A stretch of DNA of 64,000 nt from Alteribacter natronophilus (GTDB taxonomy: Bacteria; Bacillota; Bacilli; Bacillales; Salisediminibacteriaceae): assembly GCF_006007885.1 (NCBI RefSeq), contig NZ_VCRO01000005.1, positions 1 through 64,000 of the forward strand, in the 5' to 3' direction. The position numbers and the translations under genes are program-made. The notes under the pieces were generated by a model. That model had not been told where the DNA came from and searched no databases. It saw nothing but the letters and a program-made list of their open reading frames with translations. This document shows, in pieces, positions 16,062-24,976 of this stretch (positions within the stretch are counted from its first letter, which is position 1; every line of letters starts with the position of its first letter).

Positions 16062-18022
16062 AATTTCACCTCCTTTCGAGTTTTATGTAAGAACCGGTGC
16101 ACTATAAGCACTCTTGTAACTGTTTTAAAGGCATCTGTAAACAGAACAGACTCATCGGAGCTGGCTTCCACTTTCTGAATGGCCAGCTCGAATTTTTCGC
16201 GATCTGCATATTCAAGAGTTACCGGATCCGTTGCGGCTTCGTAAAGTTCATTTATAAATATAGGCCATTTGTTTCTCATTCTGTGAATGACATCGGCGCC
16301 CTGAAGCCCCTTATTCTGCTGATTCATAAGAACACTGTCTGGAAGAAAGCCTTTCATCGCTCTCCTTAGGATCGAGCGGCTCAATCCATGATTCACGTAC
16401 TGTTCAGGCGGGATGGACAGGCAGAACTTTACCACCCTCAAATCGTTGGTCGGATCCCGGTCCCAGACCCCGTAACGGTAAGACAGCTTCGAAAAAAGCG
16501 TGCCGGACTTATTCCAGCTGAACACGTTATTAAAATGACGCCTTCTATATTCGTCATCTGTAATAGAAGGAGAATAAATCTTGTTGATTCCAACCTCTTC
16601 AACTTTCTCAAATACATTTGTCTCTCGAGCCAGTTCTGGATTAATCCACGAGCCTGTTTCAACTTCTGCTTTCATTTTGCTCACAAGATTCACTGCGATC
16701 TGCCTTGCAAGAAAAGGAATCATCACTCTTTTACCGGTACTGAACTGGCGGCAGTAGTCAGTCAGTTCTCTGTTCAGGACACTCCACTGAAGTGTTTTCA
16801 GCAGCCTCTGATAATAATCGTAGGCCACATTCAGGTTCCCCCAGGAGATCGAGTAGTTTCCCCTCGCCCCGTTTAGAAGAACATTAACGCCTTTTTCTGC
16901 TGCTCTTTCAGGAATTCGTTTCATCCAGAAGGCATTTTCGAAAAACTTGTACGGCATTTCCATTACATCAAGCATGTCATCCAATTCCGAATAAGGGCTC
17001 ATCCCCTCAAAATCAAGAAATTCCGGTTCTGTACTGCCGATGTGTGTGACCGTTGTTTTTATGTTGTCTGTTTCATCCGGCACAAAATAGGAAGGTGTCC
17101 AGTTTTCGAACTCAGCTACCGGAACGTAACTGAACGTGTACAGTTTTTTGTTCTGTTTTTTCAAACTCGGGGCTGCCAGGCTTGCCACGGACCCCGAATC
17201 AAGTCCGCCGCTCAGGTAGGAACCGATTCTGCCCCGGCTTCTCAGCCTGTCATTCACGGCCCTTCCCAGCACCTCCCGGAAGGCCTCCTCGTATTCACCA
17301 TCACTGGAAAGATAGAGCTGTCTTCGGCTTTCAAATGTCCGGTACCTTCGAATGGTAATCCGTCCTCTTTCAGCAAGAAGGAAATGGCATGGAGGCACCT
17401 GACCAATATCCTCGTATACGGTCGCACTCATATCAATGGCTTCCACCAGGGTGGAAATCGCAATAAACTCCGCCATCCACTGTCTGTTGATCCGGTCAGA
17501 CACACCGGCCATATGAAGCAGCGGTTTCATTGTCGATGAGAAGGCAATGCGTTCCTCGTTTTTCGTGAAATACAGCGTTCTTGTACCCGAGTAGTCTCTG
17601 GCAGCAAATACTCGTTTGTTCTTTTCATCCCAAATCAGGAACGCAAAGTCGCCTATCAGATGCTTCGGCGTCTCAACGCCCCACTTCCGGTAGGCCATCA
17701 ATATGAGCCGGCAGTCGCTGATGAGGTGATGCATGTCCTTTTTTACCTGAAGACTGGCGAACAATTCATCCCGGTTATCCAGGATCACATCAGCAGCAAT
17801 CGTGAGCCCGCTTTCTTTATCTGTGAGTGGCTGAAATTCTCCTTCAGACTCCGGTGTGATCCACTGGTTAAGAGAGCACATGAGTGCCGTATCACTCTGC
17901 CATGAAGAAGCCATTTCTTCATTGAACCTCGGTACAAAGGTAAAGAATGACCGTTTCCCCTGTTCTGCGGCATCTGTTCCCAGTAGACCTTTCAGCCTCG
18001 CCATACCGAAAATTGCACTCAT
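16058..18022 (-). CDS. Lasso cyclase C1 (asparagine-synthetase-like)
   Basis: A 654-residue homologue of asparagine synthetase B that adenylates the acceptor Asp/Glu side chain and closes the macrolactam. The N-terminal amidotransferase-like domain begins MSAIFGM and lacks the catalytic Cys2, so it cannot use glutamine. The synthetase domain has the PPi-loop SGGLDSG (271-277). I start at the ATG at 18022, before the conserved MSAI; upstream codons lack a better ribosome site. Its stop overlaps the start of precursor A1, so it is the likely dedicated cyclase of A1. Product class follows from the adjacent precursor and B1/B2. Confidence 0.93.
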   Translation of the reverse strand: MSAIFGMARLKGLLGTDAAEQGKRSFFTFVPRFNEEMASSWQSDTALMCSLNQWITPESEGEFQPLTDKESGLTIAADVILDNRDELFASLQVKKDMHHLISDCRLILMAYRKWGVETPKHLIGDFAFLIWDEKNKRVFAARDYSGTRTLYFTKNEERIAFSSTMKPLLHMAGVSDRINRQWMAEFIAISTLVEAIDMSATVYEDIGQVPPCHFLLAERGRITIRRYRTFESRRQLYLSSDGEYEEAFREVLGRAVNDRLRSRGRIGSYLSGGLDSGSVASLAAPSLKKQNKKLYTFSYVPVAEFENWTPSYFVPDETDNIKTTVTHIGSTEPEFLDFEGMSPYSELDDMLDVMEMPYKFFENAFWMKRIPERAAEKGVNVLLNGARGNYSISWGNLNVAYDYYQRLLKTLQWSVLNRELTDYCRQFSTGKRVMIPFLARQIAVNLVSKMKAEVETGSWINPELARETNVFEKVEEVGINKIYSPSITDDEYRRRHFNNVFSWNKSGTLFSKLSYRYGVWDRDPTNDLRVVKFCLSIPPEQYVNHGLSRSILRRAMKGFLPDSVLMNQQNKGLQGADVIHRMRNKWPIFINELYEAATDPVTLEYADREKFELAIQKVEASSDESVLFTDAFKTVTRVLIVHRFLHKTRKEVKL

Positions 18023-18061
18023 CTGCTCTCTCACCACCTTTTATAACGAACACCCCACTTG

Positions 18062-18100
18062 AAAAAAATCCCCCCTACCCTCGGTCCGAATAGGGGAGGC
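18062..18100 (-). terminator. Terminator or attenuator after precursor A2
   Basis: Minus strand: stem CTCCCCTA / TAGGGGGG with a loop of about 13 nt, followed by ATTTTTTT. It lies between A2 and cyclase C1 with no other promoter evident, so partial read-through would make A2 the most abundant message of the operon. Confidence 0.8.
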
Positions 18101-18108
18101 AAATAAAC

Positions 18109-18261
18109 TTAACTTCTTGAGATTAGAGGATTGCCGTTTTCATCCGTTGGGATATCAGTATCGTCCTCAAAATCACTATCAAATTTACTGTAATTCAGCC
18201 CGCCTGCTGTCATCTTTACGTTAAGTACATCCAGTTCCGGATCTGACCATCTTTTTTTCAT
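18109..18261 (-). CDS. Lasso peptide precursor A2 (50 aa)
   Basis: A 50-residue precursor. The leader MKKRWSDPELDVLNVKMTA has the W-x-x-P-x-L recognition pattern and Thr18 at -2. The predicted core starts at Gly20 and the acceptor is Asp28, giving the nine-residue ring GGLNYSKFD. The acidic tail (SDFEDDTDIPTDENGN...) of 22 residues ends in Ser-Arg-Ser, a substrate for the operon's kinase. No Cys, so a class II lasso is predicted. The ATG overlaps the C2 stop (ATATGA) and has AAAGGAGGTG upstream. It is followed by a terminator-like hairpin. Confidence 0.9.
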   Translation of the reverse strand: MKKRWSDPELDVLNVKMTAGGLNYSKFDSDFEDDTDIPTDENGNPLISRS

Positions 18262-20198
18262 ATGCCCACCTCCTTTCGGTCAAAGGTTCTTAAAAAGCGA
18301 TAGACGATCAGTGCACGCAGAAGAATCCTGCATTCAGGAGCATGAATACGCATCGCTGTAGCTCTTTGTGCGGTGCCTCCAGTGATCACCTCTTTCAGCG
18401 TTTCAGTATGGAAGTAGTCTGCAAAAGGGCTATCGATCAGACTTTGTACTTCCCTTCTGATCGCAGGCATATCGGCCTCAATCCGGTGCAGCCAGTCTGC
18501 GCTCTGCTGCCCCCGAGTGGTCTGGTCGAGCCTGATGGCATCTGGCAGAATGCCTTTTGTCGCCCTCCTGACAAGTGCTCTCCCCATTCCTCCCTGTACG
18601 TACTGCTCGTGTGGCAACGACAGACAAAACTCCACCACCCGGCGGTCATTTGTCGGATCCCGTTTCCACACCCCGTGGCGAAGTGACAGCTTCGTGCTCA
18701 GCGCGTTGCCCGTATTCCACGGATGAAGCCTGGTAAAAAGAGCACTGCGAAGCTTTCGGGGGTCCCTGGACTGAAACCACCCGTCTGCTTCGAAACCAAA
18801 TGACCTGCACTTTTCGTCCATCTTAAACTGCCTTGAAAATTGGCGTTTCACTATTGTAAGCGGGTTTTCCTTAGTGCCTTTGTTAAACAGGGAAGGAAAA
18901 CCGGTTTTCACAAGGTACGGAACGGTAGTGTATCTCGAGCCCCCAGCATTTTTACTGTAGGCATCCAGTTCTTTTGCGAGCCGGATCCACTTAAATTTCT
19001 TTAAAAGCGTTGAATAATAGAAATGTGCAGCCCCCCAGGAAATCGTAAAATTCCCCTTGTCTCCATTAAGCAGAACTTTAAGGTCGAGCTTCTCCGCCTC
19101 CTCAAACATTCCCTTGATCCAATAGGAGTTTTCATGAAACTTATAGGGCATCTCCATCACATTCAGGAAATCATCAATTTCCGAATAGCTGCTTTTTCCC
19201 TTGAAATCAAAGTAATGGTCTTCGATATTCCCGGCAAACGTAACAATCTTTTTGATGTTCGCTTTTTCATTCGGAACCAGATACCCCGGTGTTTCCAGGT
19301 GATAGTCAGATACGGGAACATAGCTGAGTGTAGTTAATGGCTCCTTTGACAGCTTTGAAGCAAAACCCACAACCGATCCGGAATCCAGCCCCCCGCTCAG
19401 CTGCGATCCTACTTTTCCTCTGGTGCGCATTTTTGAGCGGACCGACTTTTCAAACACGTCCTGAAAAGCTTCGATATACTCATCATTCGTTTTTAATTTC
19501 AGCTGTTTTTTAGGCTCAAACGATCCATATTTATCACTGAAGAGATTCCCGTCTTTCAGGGAGATTGTGTGAAAGGGCTGAATCTGTTCAATTCCTTTGT
19601 ACGGCGTGGCTTTCGCATCCAGCGTGTCGTTCATGTTCACGAGCGTCAGATTTTCCGCCAGCCATTCCTCGTTTAATTCCTTCTTTATAATGGGCAGGGA
19701 AAGAATCGCCCATGCGGTAGTAGCAAAAGCAAAAATACCATTTTTAAACATGTAGTAGAGCGTCCGGTAGCCTGAAGGGTCTCTTGCGCCAATCAGCTTC
19801 TGCTCTTTTTCATCCCAGATTACGAAAGCAAAATCACCAAGCAGATAATCCGGACATCGGTCGTTCCACTTGGCATAGCTTAACAGAATCAGCTCGGTAT
19901 CAGTGATCGTCTTCCGGCGGTGTTTTGGCACGTTCAACAGGGAAAACAGCACTTCGCGGTTATCAAGGATCGCATCTGCCGCCACTGCCAGTTGCCGTTC
20001 ACTATCGTAATAGGGATTCTGCTCCTGAACCGACTCAGATGTGATCCACTGCTGATGACACCCCAGGAACACATTCTCGTTCTTCCAAACCTGCACATTA
20101 TCAACGGGAATAGAGGGAAAAGAACCTGCCATTTTTTCAATATACTCTGGAGGTCCCGGTTGCCTGTCTAAATGAAACATGCCATAAATTGCGCTCAT
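18258..20198 (-). CDS. Lasso cyclase C2 (asparagine-synthetase-like)
   Basis: A 646-residue asparagine-synthetase-B homologue, first gene of the lasso operon. The start MSAIYGM lacks Cys2, so the glutaminase site is dead as in other lasso cyclases. The ATP-pyrophosphatase motif SGGLDSG is at 268-274. It aligns with C1 across its length (for example LLGDFAFVIWDEKEQ versus LIGDFAFLIWDEKNK, and VWKRDPTNDRRVVEFCLSLP versus VWDRDPTNDLRVVKFCLSIP), but the two are clearly diverged. Its stop overlaps the A2 start. GGAGGTAACG precedes the ATG. Confidence 0.93.
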   Translation of the reverse strand: MSAIYGMFHLDRQPGPPEYIEKMAGSFPSIPVDNVQVWKNENVFLGCHQQWITSESVQEQNPYYDSERQLAVAADAILDNREVLFSLLNVPKHRRKTITDTELILLSYAKWNDRCPDYLLGDFAFVIWDEKEQKLIGARDPSGYRTLYYMFKNGIFAFATTAWAILSLPIIKKELNEEWLAENLTLVNMNDTLDAKATPYKGIEQIQPFHTISLKDGNLFSDKYGSFEPKKQLKLKTNDEYIEAFQDVFEKSVRSKMRTRGKVGSQLSGGLDSGSVVGFASKLSKEPLTTLSYVPVSDYHLETPGYLVPNEKANIKKIVTFAGNIEDHYFDFKGKSSYSEIDDFLNVMEMPYKFHENSYWIKGMFEEAEKLDLKVLLNGDKGNFTISWGAAHFYYSTLLKKFKWIRLAKELDAYSKNAGGSRYTTVPYLVKTGFPSLFNKGTKENPLTIVKRQFSRQFKMDEKCRSFGFEADGWFQSRDPRKLRSALFTRLHPWNTGNALSTKLSLRHGVWKRDPTNDRRVVEFCLSLPHEQYVQGGMGRALVRRATKGILPDAIRLDQTTRGQQSADWLHRIEADMPAIRREVQSLIDSPFADYFHTETLKEVITGGTAQRATAMRIHAPECRILLRALIVYRFLRTFDRKEVGI

Positions 20199-20238
20199 CG
20201 TTACCTCCTGACTGCCGTTCTACATTAAGCACCGATTT

Positions 20239-20254
20239 GTTCTTGATAAAGAAC
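20239..20254. promoter_or_regulatory. SinR-type palindrome at lasso promoter
   Basis: Perfect six-bp arms GTTCTT and AAGAAC around four bp; on the minus strand GTTCTTTATCAAGAAC. GTTCTTT fits the known SinR site GTTCTYT. It lies 12 bp after the -10, over the start of transcription. The identical 16-bp sequence sits in the eps promoter at 44772-44787. Binding by SinR or a relative is inferred. Confidence 0.75.
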
Positions 20255-20265
20255 TATTTAAACTA

Positions 20266-20294
20266 AATTTATCACCATTCCGAATTGATGTCAA
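20266..20294 (-). promoter_or_regulatory. Lasso operon promoter
   Basis: Minus strand: -35 TTGACA (20289-20294), 17-bp spacer, -10 TAAATT (20266-20271). It lies 68 bp upstream of cyclase C2. No terminator is evident between galE and this promoter, so read-through from the eps operon is possible as well. Confidence 0.85.
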
Positions 20295-20326
20295 CGAAGA
20301 ATAGTGAACATTGTGAATCTTTTTTA

Positions 20327-21361
20327 CTATACTGTAATTTCTTTTTTTGTGACTTCATAACCAGTCGGGTTAAGGGTCTGCCATTTCCATGTGCTCATGC
20401 ACATATCATCAATTCCGAAGGTTGCTTTCCACCCGAGATCCCGTTCTGCTTTCGTTACATCTGCATAACACTCCGCAATATCTCCTGCTCGTCTGTCTGC
20501 TATTTTGAAAGGAATTGTCTTTCCGCATGCTGCTTCAAATGATTTAACAAGCTCCAGAACGCTGCACCCTCGACCAGTGCCTAAATTATAGGCTTCAATT
20601 CCTCTATCGGTTACAATTTTCTCAAGAGCTCTGACATGTCCAAGGGCCAAGTCGACAACATGAATATAATCCCTTACGCCGGTACCGTCCCGCGTAGGGT
20701 AATCATCACCAAAAACCTGAAGCTCAGGCAGCTTCCCGACAGCTACCTGGGAGATATAAGGCATAAGATTGTTCGGAACACCGCTCGGATCCTCACCGAT
20801 CAGGCCGCTATTGTGGGCACCAACAGGATTGAAGTATCTGAGAAGCGCAACACTCCAGTTACTGTTCGACGCAGCAGTATCCCTGAGAATCTCCTCAATA
20901 ATTAACTTTGATCTGCCATAGGGGTTGGTCGCTGATAGAGGGAGATCTTCAGTAAACGGCACCAGGTTGTTCTCCCCGTACACAGTTGCCGAGGAACTAA
21001 AAACGAGGTTACGGACATTGTATTTGTCCATAACCTCGCACAGAGTAACCGTTCCTGCTACGTTATTATGATAGTATTTCAGTGGCTTCTCCACAGACTC
21101 GCCGACTGCTTTCAAGCCAGCGAAATGAATCACGGCATCAATTTCGTTCTGATAAAAGATACTTTCCAGCGTTGCCCTGTCCTGAAGATCCGCTTCGCAG
21201 ACTTCAATAAATTTTCCCGTTATCTCCCCTACCCGTTCCAGCGCTTCGGGCTTGCTGTTAGAGAAGTTGTCCAGCACGAGAATATCATGACCTGCGTTCA
21301 GGAGCTCAACGCAGGTGTGTGTGCCGATGTAACCGGCTCCTCCAGTGATTAGGATTTTCAT
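20327..21361 (-). CDS. galE: UDP-glucose 4-epimerase
   Basis: A 344-residue extended short-chain dehydrogenase. It has NAD-binding GGAGYIGTHT (7-16), catalytic SSSATVYG (122-129) and YGRSK with Tyr148 and Lys152. It interconverts UDP-glucose and UDP-galactose, and possibly the GlcNAc/GalNAc forms. As last gene of the exopolysaccharide operon it probably supplies UDP-galactose to the glycosyltransferases upstream, working with GalU. Its ATG overlaps the previous stop (ATGA). GC content returns to the local average here after the AT-rich block upstream. Confidence 0.96.
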   Translation of the reverse strand: MKILITGGAGYIGTHTCVELLNAGHDILVLDNFSNSKPEALERVGEITGKFIEVCEADLQDRATLESIFYQNEIDAVIHFAGLKAVGESVEKPLKYYHNNVAGTVTLCEVMDKYNVRNLVFSSSATVYGENNLVPFTEDLPLSATNPYGRSKLIIEEILRDTAASNSNWSVALLRYFNPVGAHNSGLIGEDPSGVPNNLMPYISQVAVGKLPELQVFGDDYPTRDGTGVRDYIHVVDLALGHVRALEKIVTDRGIEAYNLGTGRGCSVLELVKSFEAACGKTIPFKIADRRAGDIAECYADVTKAERDLGWKATFGIDDMCMSTWKWQTLNPTGYEVTKKEITV

Positions 21362-22116
21362 TGCCTGCTTACCTCCTGCTCTTTATTTCGTTTTAATAAA
21401 TTTTTTAACCTTAGCAGATCTTCTTCAAGTCTATATACATTATTTTGTTTGCTGGGTCTTTTATAAGTATAAAATCCTTCAACATCAATATTTATTATTT
21501 CATTCCTTTCTTTACTGAAAACTAGATTATGGAGCATCCAATCCCCACCAAATGAAACATGTGTACTACTAACTTTTTTAATATTAATTAAAAATCGCTC
21601 TATTGCATTAATTAGTATTATAGGATCTTGATGATATCGTCCTCTCTCTTCCTGAATCATCACTACTGCTAAGTTTTCTCCTTCTAGAAAAGGTGAAGTG
21701 TAACTACCAGATTTCCAAACCTTATTAACGGTTGCAACATGCATTCCTAAGCCAGCTTCTTTACTCATTTCCTTCAATAAGTTGGAATACTCGAAGTACT
21801 GATCTGCTGAGGAAATTCTTTTTGCCATATTATAGCTAAAGATATTATCTTTTCTTATTACTTTTACTATTGTTTTTCTGTCACTACTAATAAATATTTT
21901 GAATATACCGTTTTTAATGTCCTCCTCTAATTGAAGGTCTTTATAACCTCTAATTGTCCTCATATAAGTAAAATATAATGAGTTCCACACTTTACGTGAA
22001 ATAAAATAAATCCTTAGTAATACTTTGTAAATTCTATTTTTAAGTTTGGAACTCATTAAATATATACTTGGGAAGTTATTTTTTAACTGCAACTTTTTTT
22101 TGTCCATTATTTCCAT
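21358..22116 (-). CDS. Putative kinase-fold protein in exopolysaccharide operon
   Basis: A 252-residue, Lys-rich protein without membrane helices. The C-terminal third contains SFGGDWMLHNLVF followed about 12 residues later by IINIDVEGF, reminiscent of the catalytic loop (D/H...N) and metal-binding D of kinase-like phosphotransferases acting on sugars or small molecules. The match is weak, and I do not assign a family. AT-rich like its upstream neighbours. GAGGTG lies eight nt before the ATG. Confidence 0.5.
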   Translation of the reverse strand: MEIMDKKKLQLKNNFPSIYLMSSKLKNRIYKVLLRIYFISRKVWNSLYFTYMRTIRGYKDLQLEEDIKNGIFKIFISSDRKTIVKVIRKDNIFSYNMAKRISSADQYFEYSNLLKEMSKEAGLGMHVATVNKVWKSGSYTSPFLEGENLAVVMIQEERGRYHQDPIILINAIERFLINIKKVSSTHVSFGGDWMLHNLVFSKERNEIINIDVEGFYTYKRPSKQNNVYRLEEDLLRLKNLLKRNKEQEVSRQ

Positions 22117-22130
22117 GTGCTACACCTCAA

Positions 22131-23894
22131 CTAAATTACTTTTTTATTTTTCCTTTCCGTAGAAACAACTCCCCCTCGACTTACTTTAAATACAATGTCA
22201 CAGTTTTCAATAGTAGATAACCTGTGAGCAATTATAATAAGTGTCTTTTCCCCTTTAAGACCGTCAATAGCTCTCATGATTTCTTTTTCCGTTTCGTTAT
22301 CCAGTGCAGAAGTAGCCTCGTCCATAAAAAGAATCTCCGGGTTATGGTACAGGGCGCGGGCAATACCAATGCGCTGCCTCTGGCCACCGGAAATTCTTAC
22401 TCCCCTTTCACCTACTTGAGTGTCGAGCTGATCAGGAAGTGATTTTACAAATTCTTTCAGCTGTGCCTGCTCCAGTGCTCGCCAAACCTCATTATCATCT
22501 ACCATGTGACTCTCCAGTCCAAACGCTACATTCCCTCTAATTGAATCATCCGAAAGAAAAATATACTGTGGAATGTATCCGATCTTTTTCTGCCAGGTTG
22601 ATTTGAGCTCTTTTAAAGGTCTATCATCTACAAGAATTTGTCCTCGCTGAGGCTCAAGCAGGCCAAGGATAATATCAACCAGAGTGGTTTTTCCTGCCCC
22701 GGATTCACCTACAAAAGCTACAGAATGACCAATTGGAACCGTGAGGGAAACATCATTTATTGCATTATTTTCCTGACTTGGATACCTAAAATCGATGTTT
22801 CGTAACTGAATGGATCTGTTAAAGTACCTTTTACCTTTATTGATTTTGATGGAAGTATTTTTTTGTTCGTTGTCTGAGGCATCTGCAATTAAGTCTTCAT
22901 ACACTACTGCTAGTGCTGGGTAGCTGTAGCGAATTGTCGTAATCATAGCGACAACACGATTAATCGATGGCATCAACCTAAAGGCAGCCATCGCGAACAG
23001 TGCCATTGTCGAAACTACCTGTGCTGTATTTGTTCCCTGAAAAATAATAATAAGCATTGTCAGAAGCACTACAGAAACGAGAAGAGTTTCAATAAACAGC
23101 CTTGGTACCTGTTCAAGCATTTTCATATAACGGCTGTTGTTCGCTTTAATCTGGCTTTGCTTCGTATAGGCATTAACAAAAAAGTTCTCCTTACCTGATA
23201 CTTTGACCTCTTTACTGGCGCCCAGACCCTGATTGACCCATTTAATCATGGTACCACTAACTTTCTGCTGCTCACGGCCCAGCGTACTGATCTTCTTCCG
23301 GAAAATCCGGAAAAATAAAAAAACACTTCCACCCAAAAGGACTGAAGCGGTCAGTGTTGCCAATGGAGCTGTTATGAATAATAAGGTCAAAATACAGGCA
23401 ATAACAAGGATCTCTGTGAACAACTGAAAGCTCGAAAGGAGAATTCCCTGAAACACCTTTGATACCTCGCCATTCACATTTCGGAGCAGATCAGCTGTGT
23501 TCCTCTGAAGATGAAATGTATATGGCTTGGTTAAATACTCTTTCAGCAAGTTTCTCGACATCTTAACCTGCTGATTCAGGATTACTCGGTACTGGGCATA
23601 ATGAAAAAGCAGCAGATATGCGTTTTTAATAATAAATACACTGAGTAATCCTGCCACTGCAAATAGGAGAAATTGGTTAGCTGATTGAAAGTTGAATGCA
23701 TTATAAATAAATGAAAGAACAGCCTGCTCCTGAATTAATGAAGGATTAGTAATGATACCAACAAAAGGTACTATTAAACCGATCCCAACAGTTTCAAGAA
23801 TGGCAGCAAAAATCATCATGATAAATAACAGAGATAGTTTTTTCTTTTCTTTTTTGTTGAATAAGCGAAGAAGCTTCCTTGCATTATTTATCAT
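22131..23894 (-). CDS. ABC transporter, PglK-like lipid-linked oligosaccharide flippase candidate
   Basis: A 587-residue fused permease-ATPase. There are six predicted helices in residues 1-330, then an ATPase with Walker A GESGAGKTT, Q-loop GYIPQYIFLSD, signature ISGGQRQR, Walker B ILFMDEATSAL and IAHRLSTI. The N-terminal ETVGIGLIVPFVGII and the context in a glycan operon resemble PglK-type flippases that move undecaprenyl-PP-oligosaccharides. No Wzx/MATE-type flippase (EpsK) is present in this operon, so this protein is the best candidate for that step. A lasso or peptide exporter role is less likely given its position. Confidence 0.75.
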   Translation of the reverse strand: MINNARKLLRLFNKKEKKKLSLLFIMMIFAAILETVGIGLIVPFVGIITNPSLIQEQAVLSFIYNAFNFQSANQFLLFAVAGLLSVFIIKNAYLLLFHYAQYRVILNQQVKMSRNLLKEYLTKPYTFHLQRNTADLLRNVNGEVSKVFQGILLSSFQLFTEILVIACILTLLFITAPLATLTASVLLGGSVFLFFRIFRKKISTLGREQQKVSGTMIKWVNQGLGASKEVKVSGKENFFVNAYTKQSQIKANNSRYMKMLEQVPRLFIETLLVSVVLLTMLIIIFQGTNTAQVVSTMALFAMAAFRLMPSINRVVAMITTIRYSYPALAVVYEDLIADASDNEQKNTSIKINKGKRYFNRSIQLRNIDFRYPSQENNAINDVSLTVPIGHSVAFVGESGAGKTTLVDIILGLLEPQRGQILVDDRPLKELKSTWQKKIGYIPQYIFLSDDSIRGNVAFGLESHMVDDNEVWRALEQAQLKEFVKSLPDQLDTQVGERGVRISGGQRQRIGIARALYHNPEILFMDEATSALDNETEKEIMRAIDGLKGEKTLIIIAHRLSTIENCDIVFKVSRGGVVSTERKNKKVI

Positions 23895-23899
23895 TGTTT

Positions 23900-24949
23900 C
23901 TACACCTCTTGTAATGATTTTTGTGACCTTCTTAATCTATCCTGTAAATAAACTTTTGAGGAAACAGATAATCTAAAAAAACTCACTCTTTTTAACAAGA
24001 TTAATAGTTTAAGATACCGATAATAAAAAGATGGGGCATGATAATGGTTCAAATCATGTTTAAATTCTTTACTGTTTATTATTGTGTTTATAATTGCTTT
24101 TTTCTCATTATCCGTGGGAATAGCAGAGCAGATAACTTCCTGCATGTAGGATAAAGTTACGTTTGTAAAATGGTTTTTTACTATTGCATGATGTTTAGTG
24201 AGATTATACTTTTCGCACAATTGCAGCATCATTCTTTTATTATCAGTAATATAGTCAAATAAATCCGGTCTGAATACTTCTGTTAAAGAGCCTCTCTGAC
24301 GTCTGTAATATAAGTAATAAGGAAAATCTATGAACGCAATTTTTTTTACGACTTCAATCAAAGCAAAGTTTAAATGAGCATCTTCGCTGTGTGTTTTATC
24401 CGTATTAAAATAAATATTGTTCTTATTAAATATAGACCTCTTATACAGCTTATTAACACTGGAAATAAAACTGTAGGTCTTTCCCTCCAGCAATGATGGC
24501 AGCAACCGGTTCTTTATTTGCTCTTCGTTTAAGCACTTGTATTCATCCATAGTTTTGGATACAGAAGTTGTATTTAACACCAGGTTGATTGTTTTTATAG
24601 GGCATACTGTAATATCAGCATTGTGATTCTCAGCTGCATCACACAATTTTTCATACATTTCAGGATGGACTTCGTCATCAGGATCAATAAACGCAATATA
24701 ATCCCCTTTGGCTTGTTTAATCCCGGTATTTCGAGCTGATGAGACGCCCTCATTTTTTTTATGAGTGACCTTAATTCTGCAATCTTTTAAACTATAATTA
24801 TCACAAATAGTTCCACTATCATCCGTGGAGCCATCATTAATCAGTAAGATTTCAAGGTTAGGATAAGTTTGTTTCCTAATAGATTCAATGCATGCCCCAA
24901 GATATTGATCGACGTTATAAACGGGAACAATCACACTAATTAACCTCAT
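23900..24949 (-). CDS. Family 2 glycosyltransferase
   Basis: A 349-residue GT-A enzyme. It begins SVIVPVYNVDQYLGACIESI with LLINDGSTDDSG, and has the DPDDE metal-binding motif (IAFIDPDDEVHPEM). It transfers a sugar from a nucleotide donor onto the lipid-linked repeat unit at the cytosolic face. The C-terminal ~120 residues are basic and may contact the membrane. Donor and linkage cannot be read from sequence. AT-rich codon use. GGAGGGAG precedes the ATG. Confidence 0.9.
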   Translation of the reverse strand: MRLISVIVPVYNVDQYLGACIESIRKQTYPNLEILLINDGSTDDSGTICDNYSLKDCRIKVTHKKNEGVSSARNTGIKQAKGDYIAFIDPDDEVHPEMYEKLCDAAENHNADITVCPIKTINLVLNTTSVSKTMDEYKCLNEEQIKNRLLPSLLEGKTYSFISSVNKLYKRSIFNKNNIYFNTDKTHSEDAHLNFALIEVVKKIAFIDFPYYLYYRRQRGSLTEVFRPDLFDYITDNKRMMLQLCEKYNLTKHHAIVKNHFTNVTLSYMQEVICSAIPTDNEKKAIINTIINSKEFKHDLNHYHAPSFYYRYLKLLILLKRVSFFRLSVSSKVYLQDRLRRSQKSLQEV

Positions 24950-24976
24950 TAACTCCCTCCTCTCAGGGACAAAACA

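Noticed and set aside
16058-20198. Metabolic asparagine synthetases
   Set aside because: Both proteins lack Cys2 of the glutaminase site, occur next to B1/B2 and overlap precursor genes; lasso cyclases explain them better.
22131-23894. Second lasso exporter
   Set aside because: It lies within the eps operon, on the far side of galE and the lasso promoter, between glycan genes of the same AT-rich composition.
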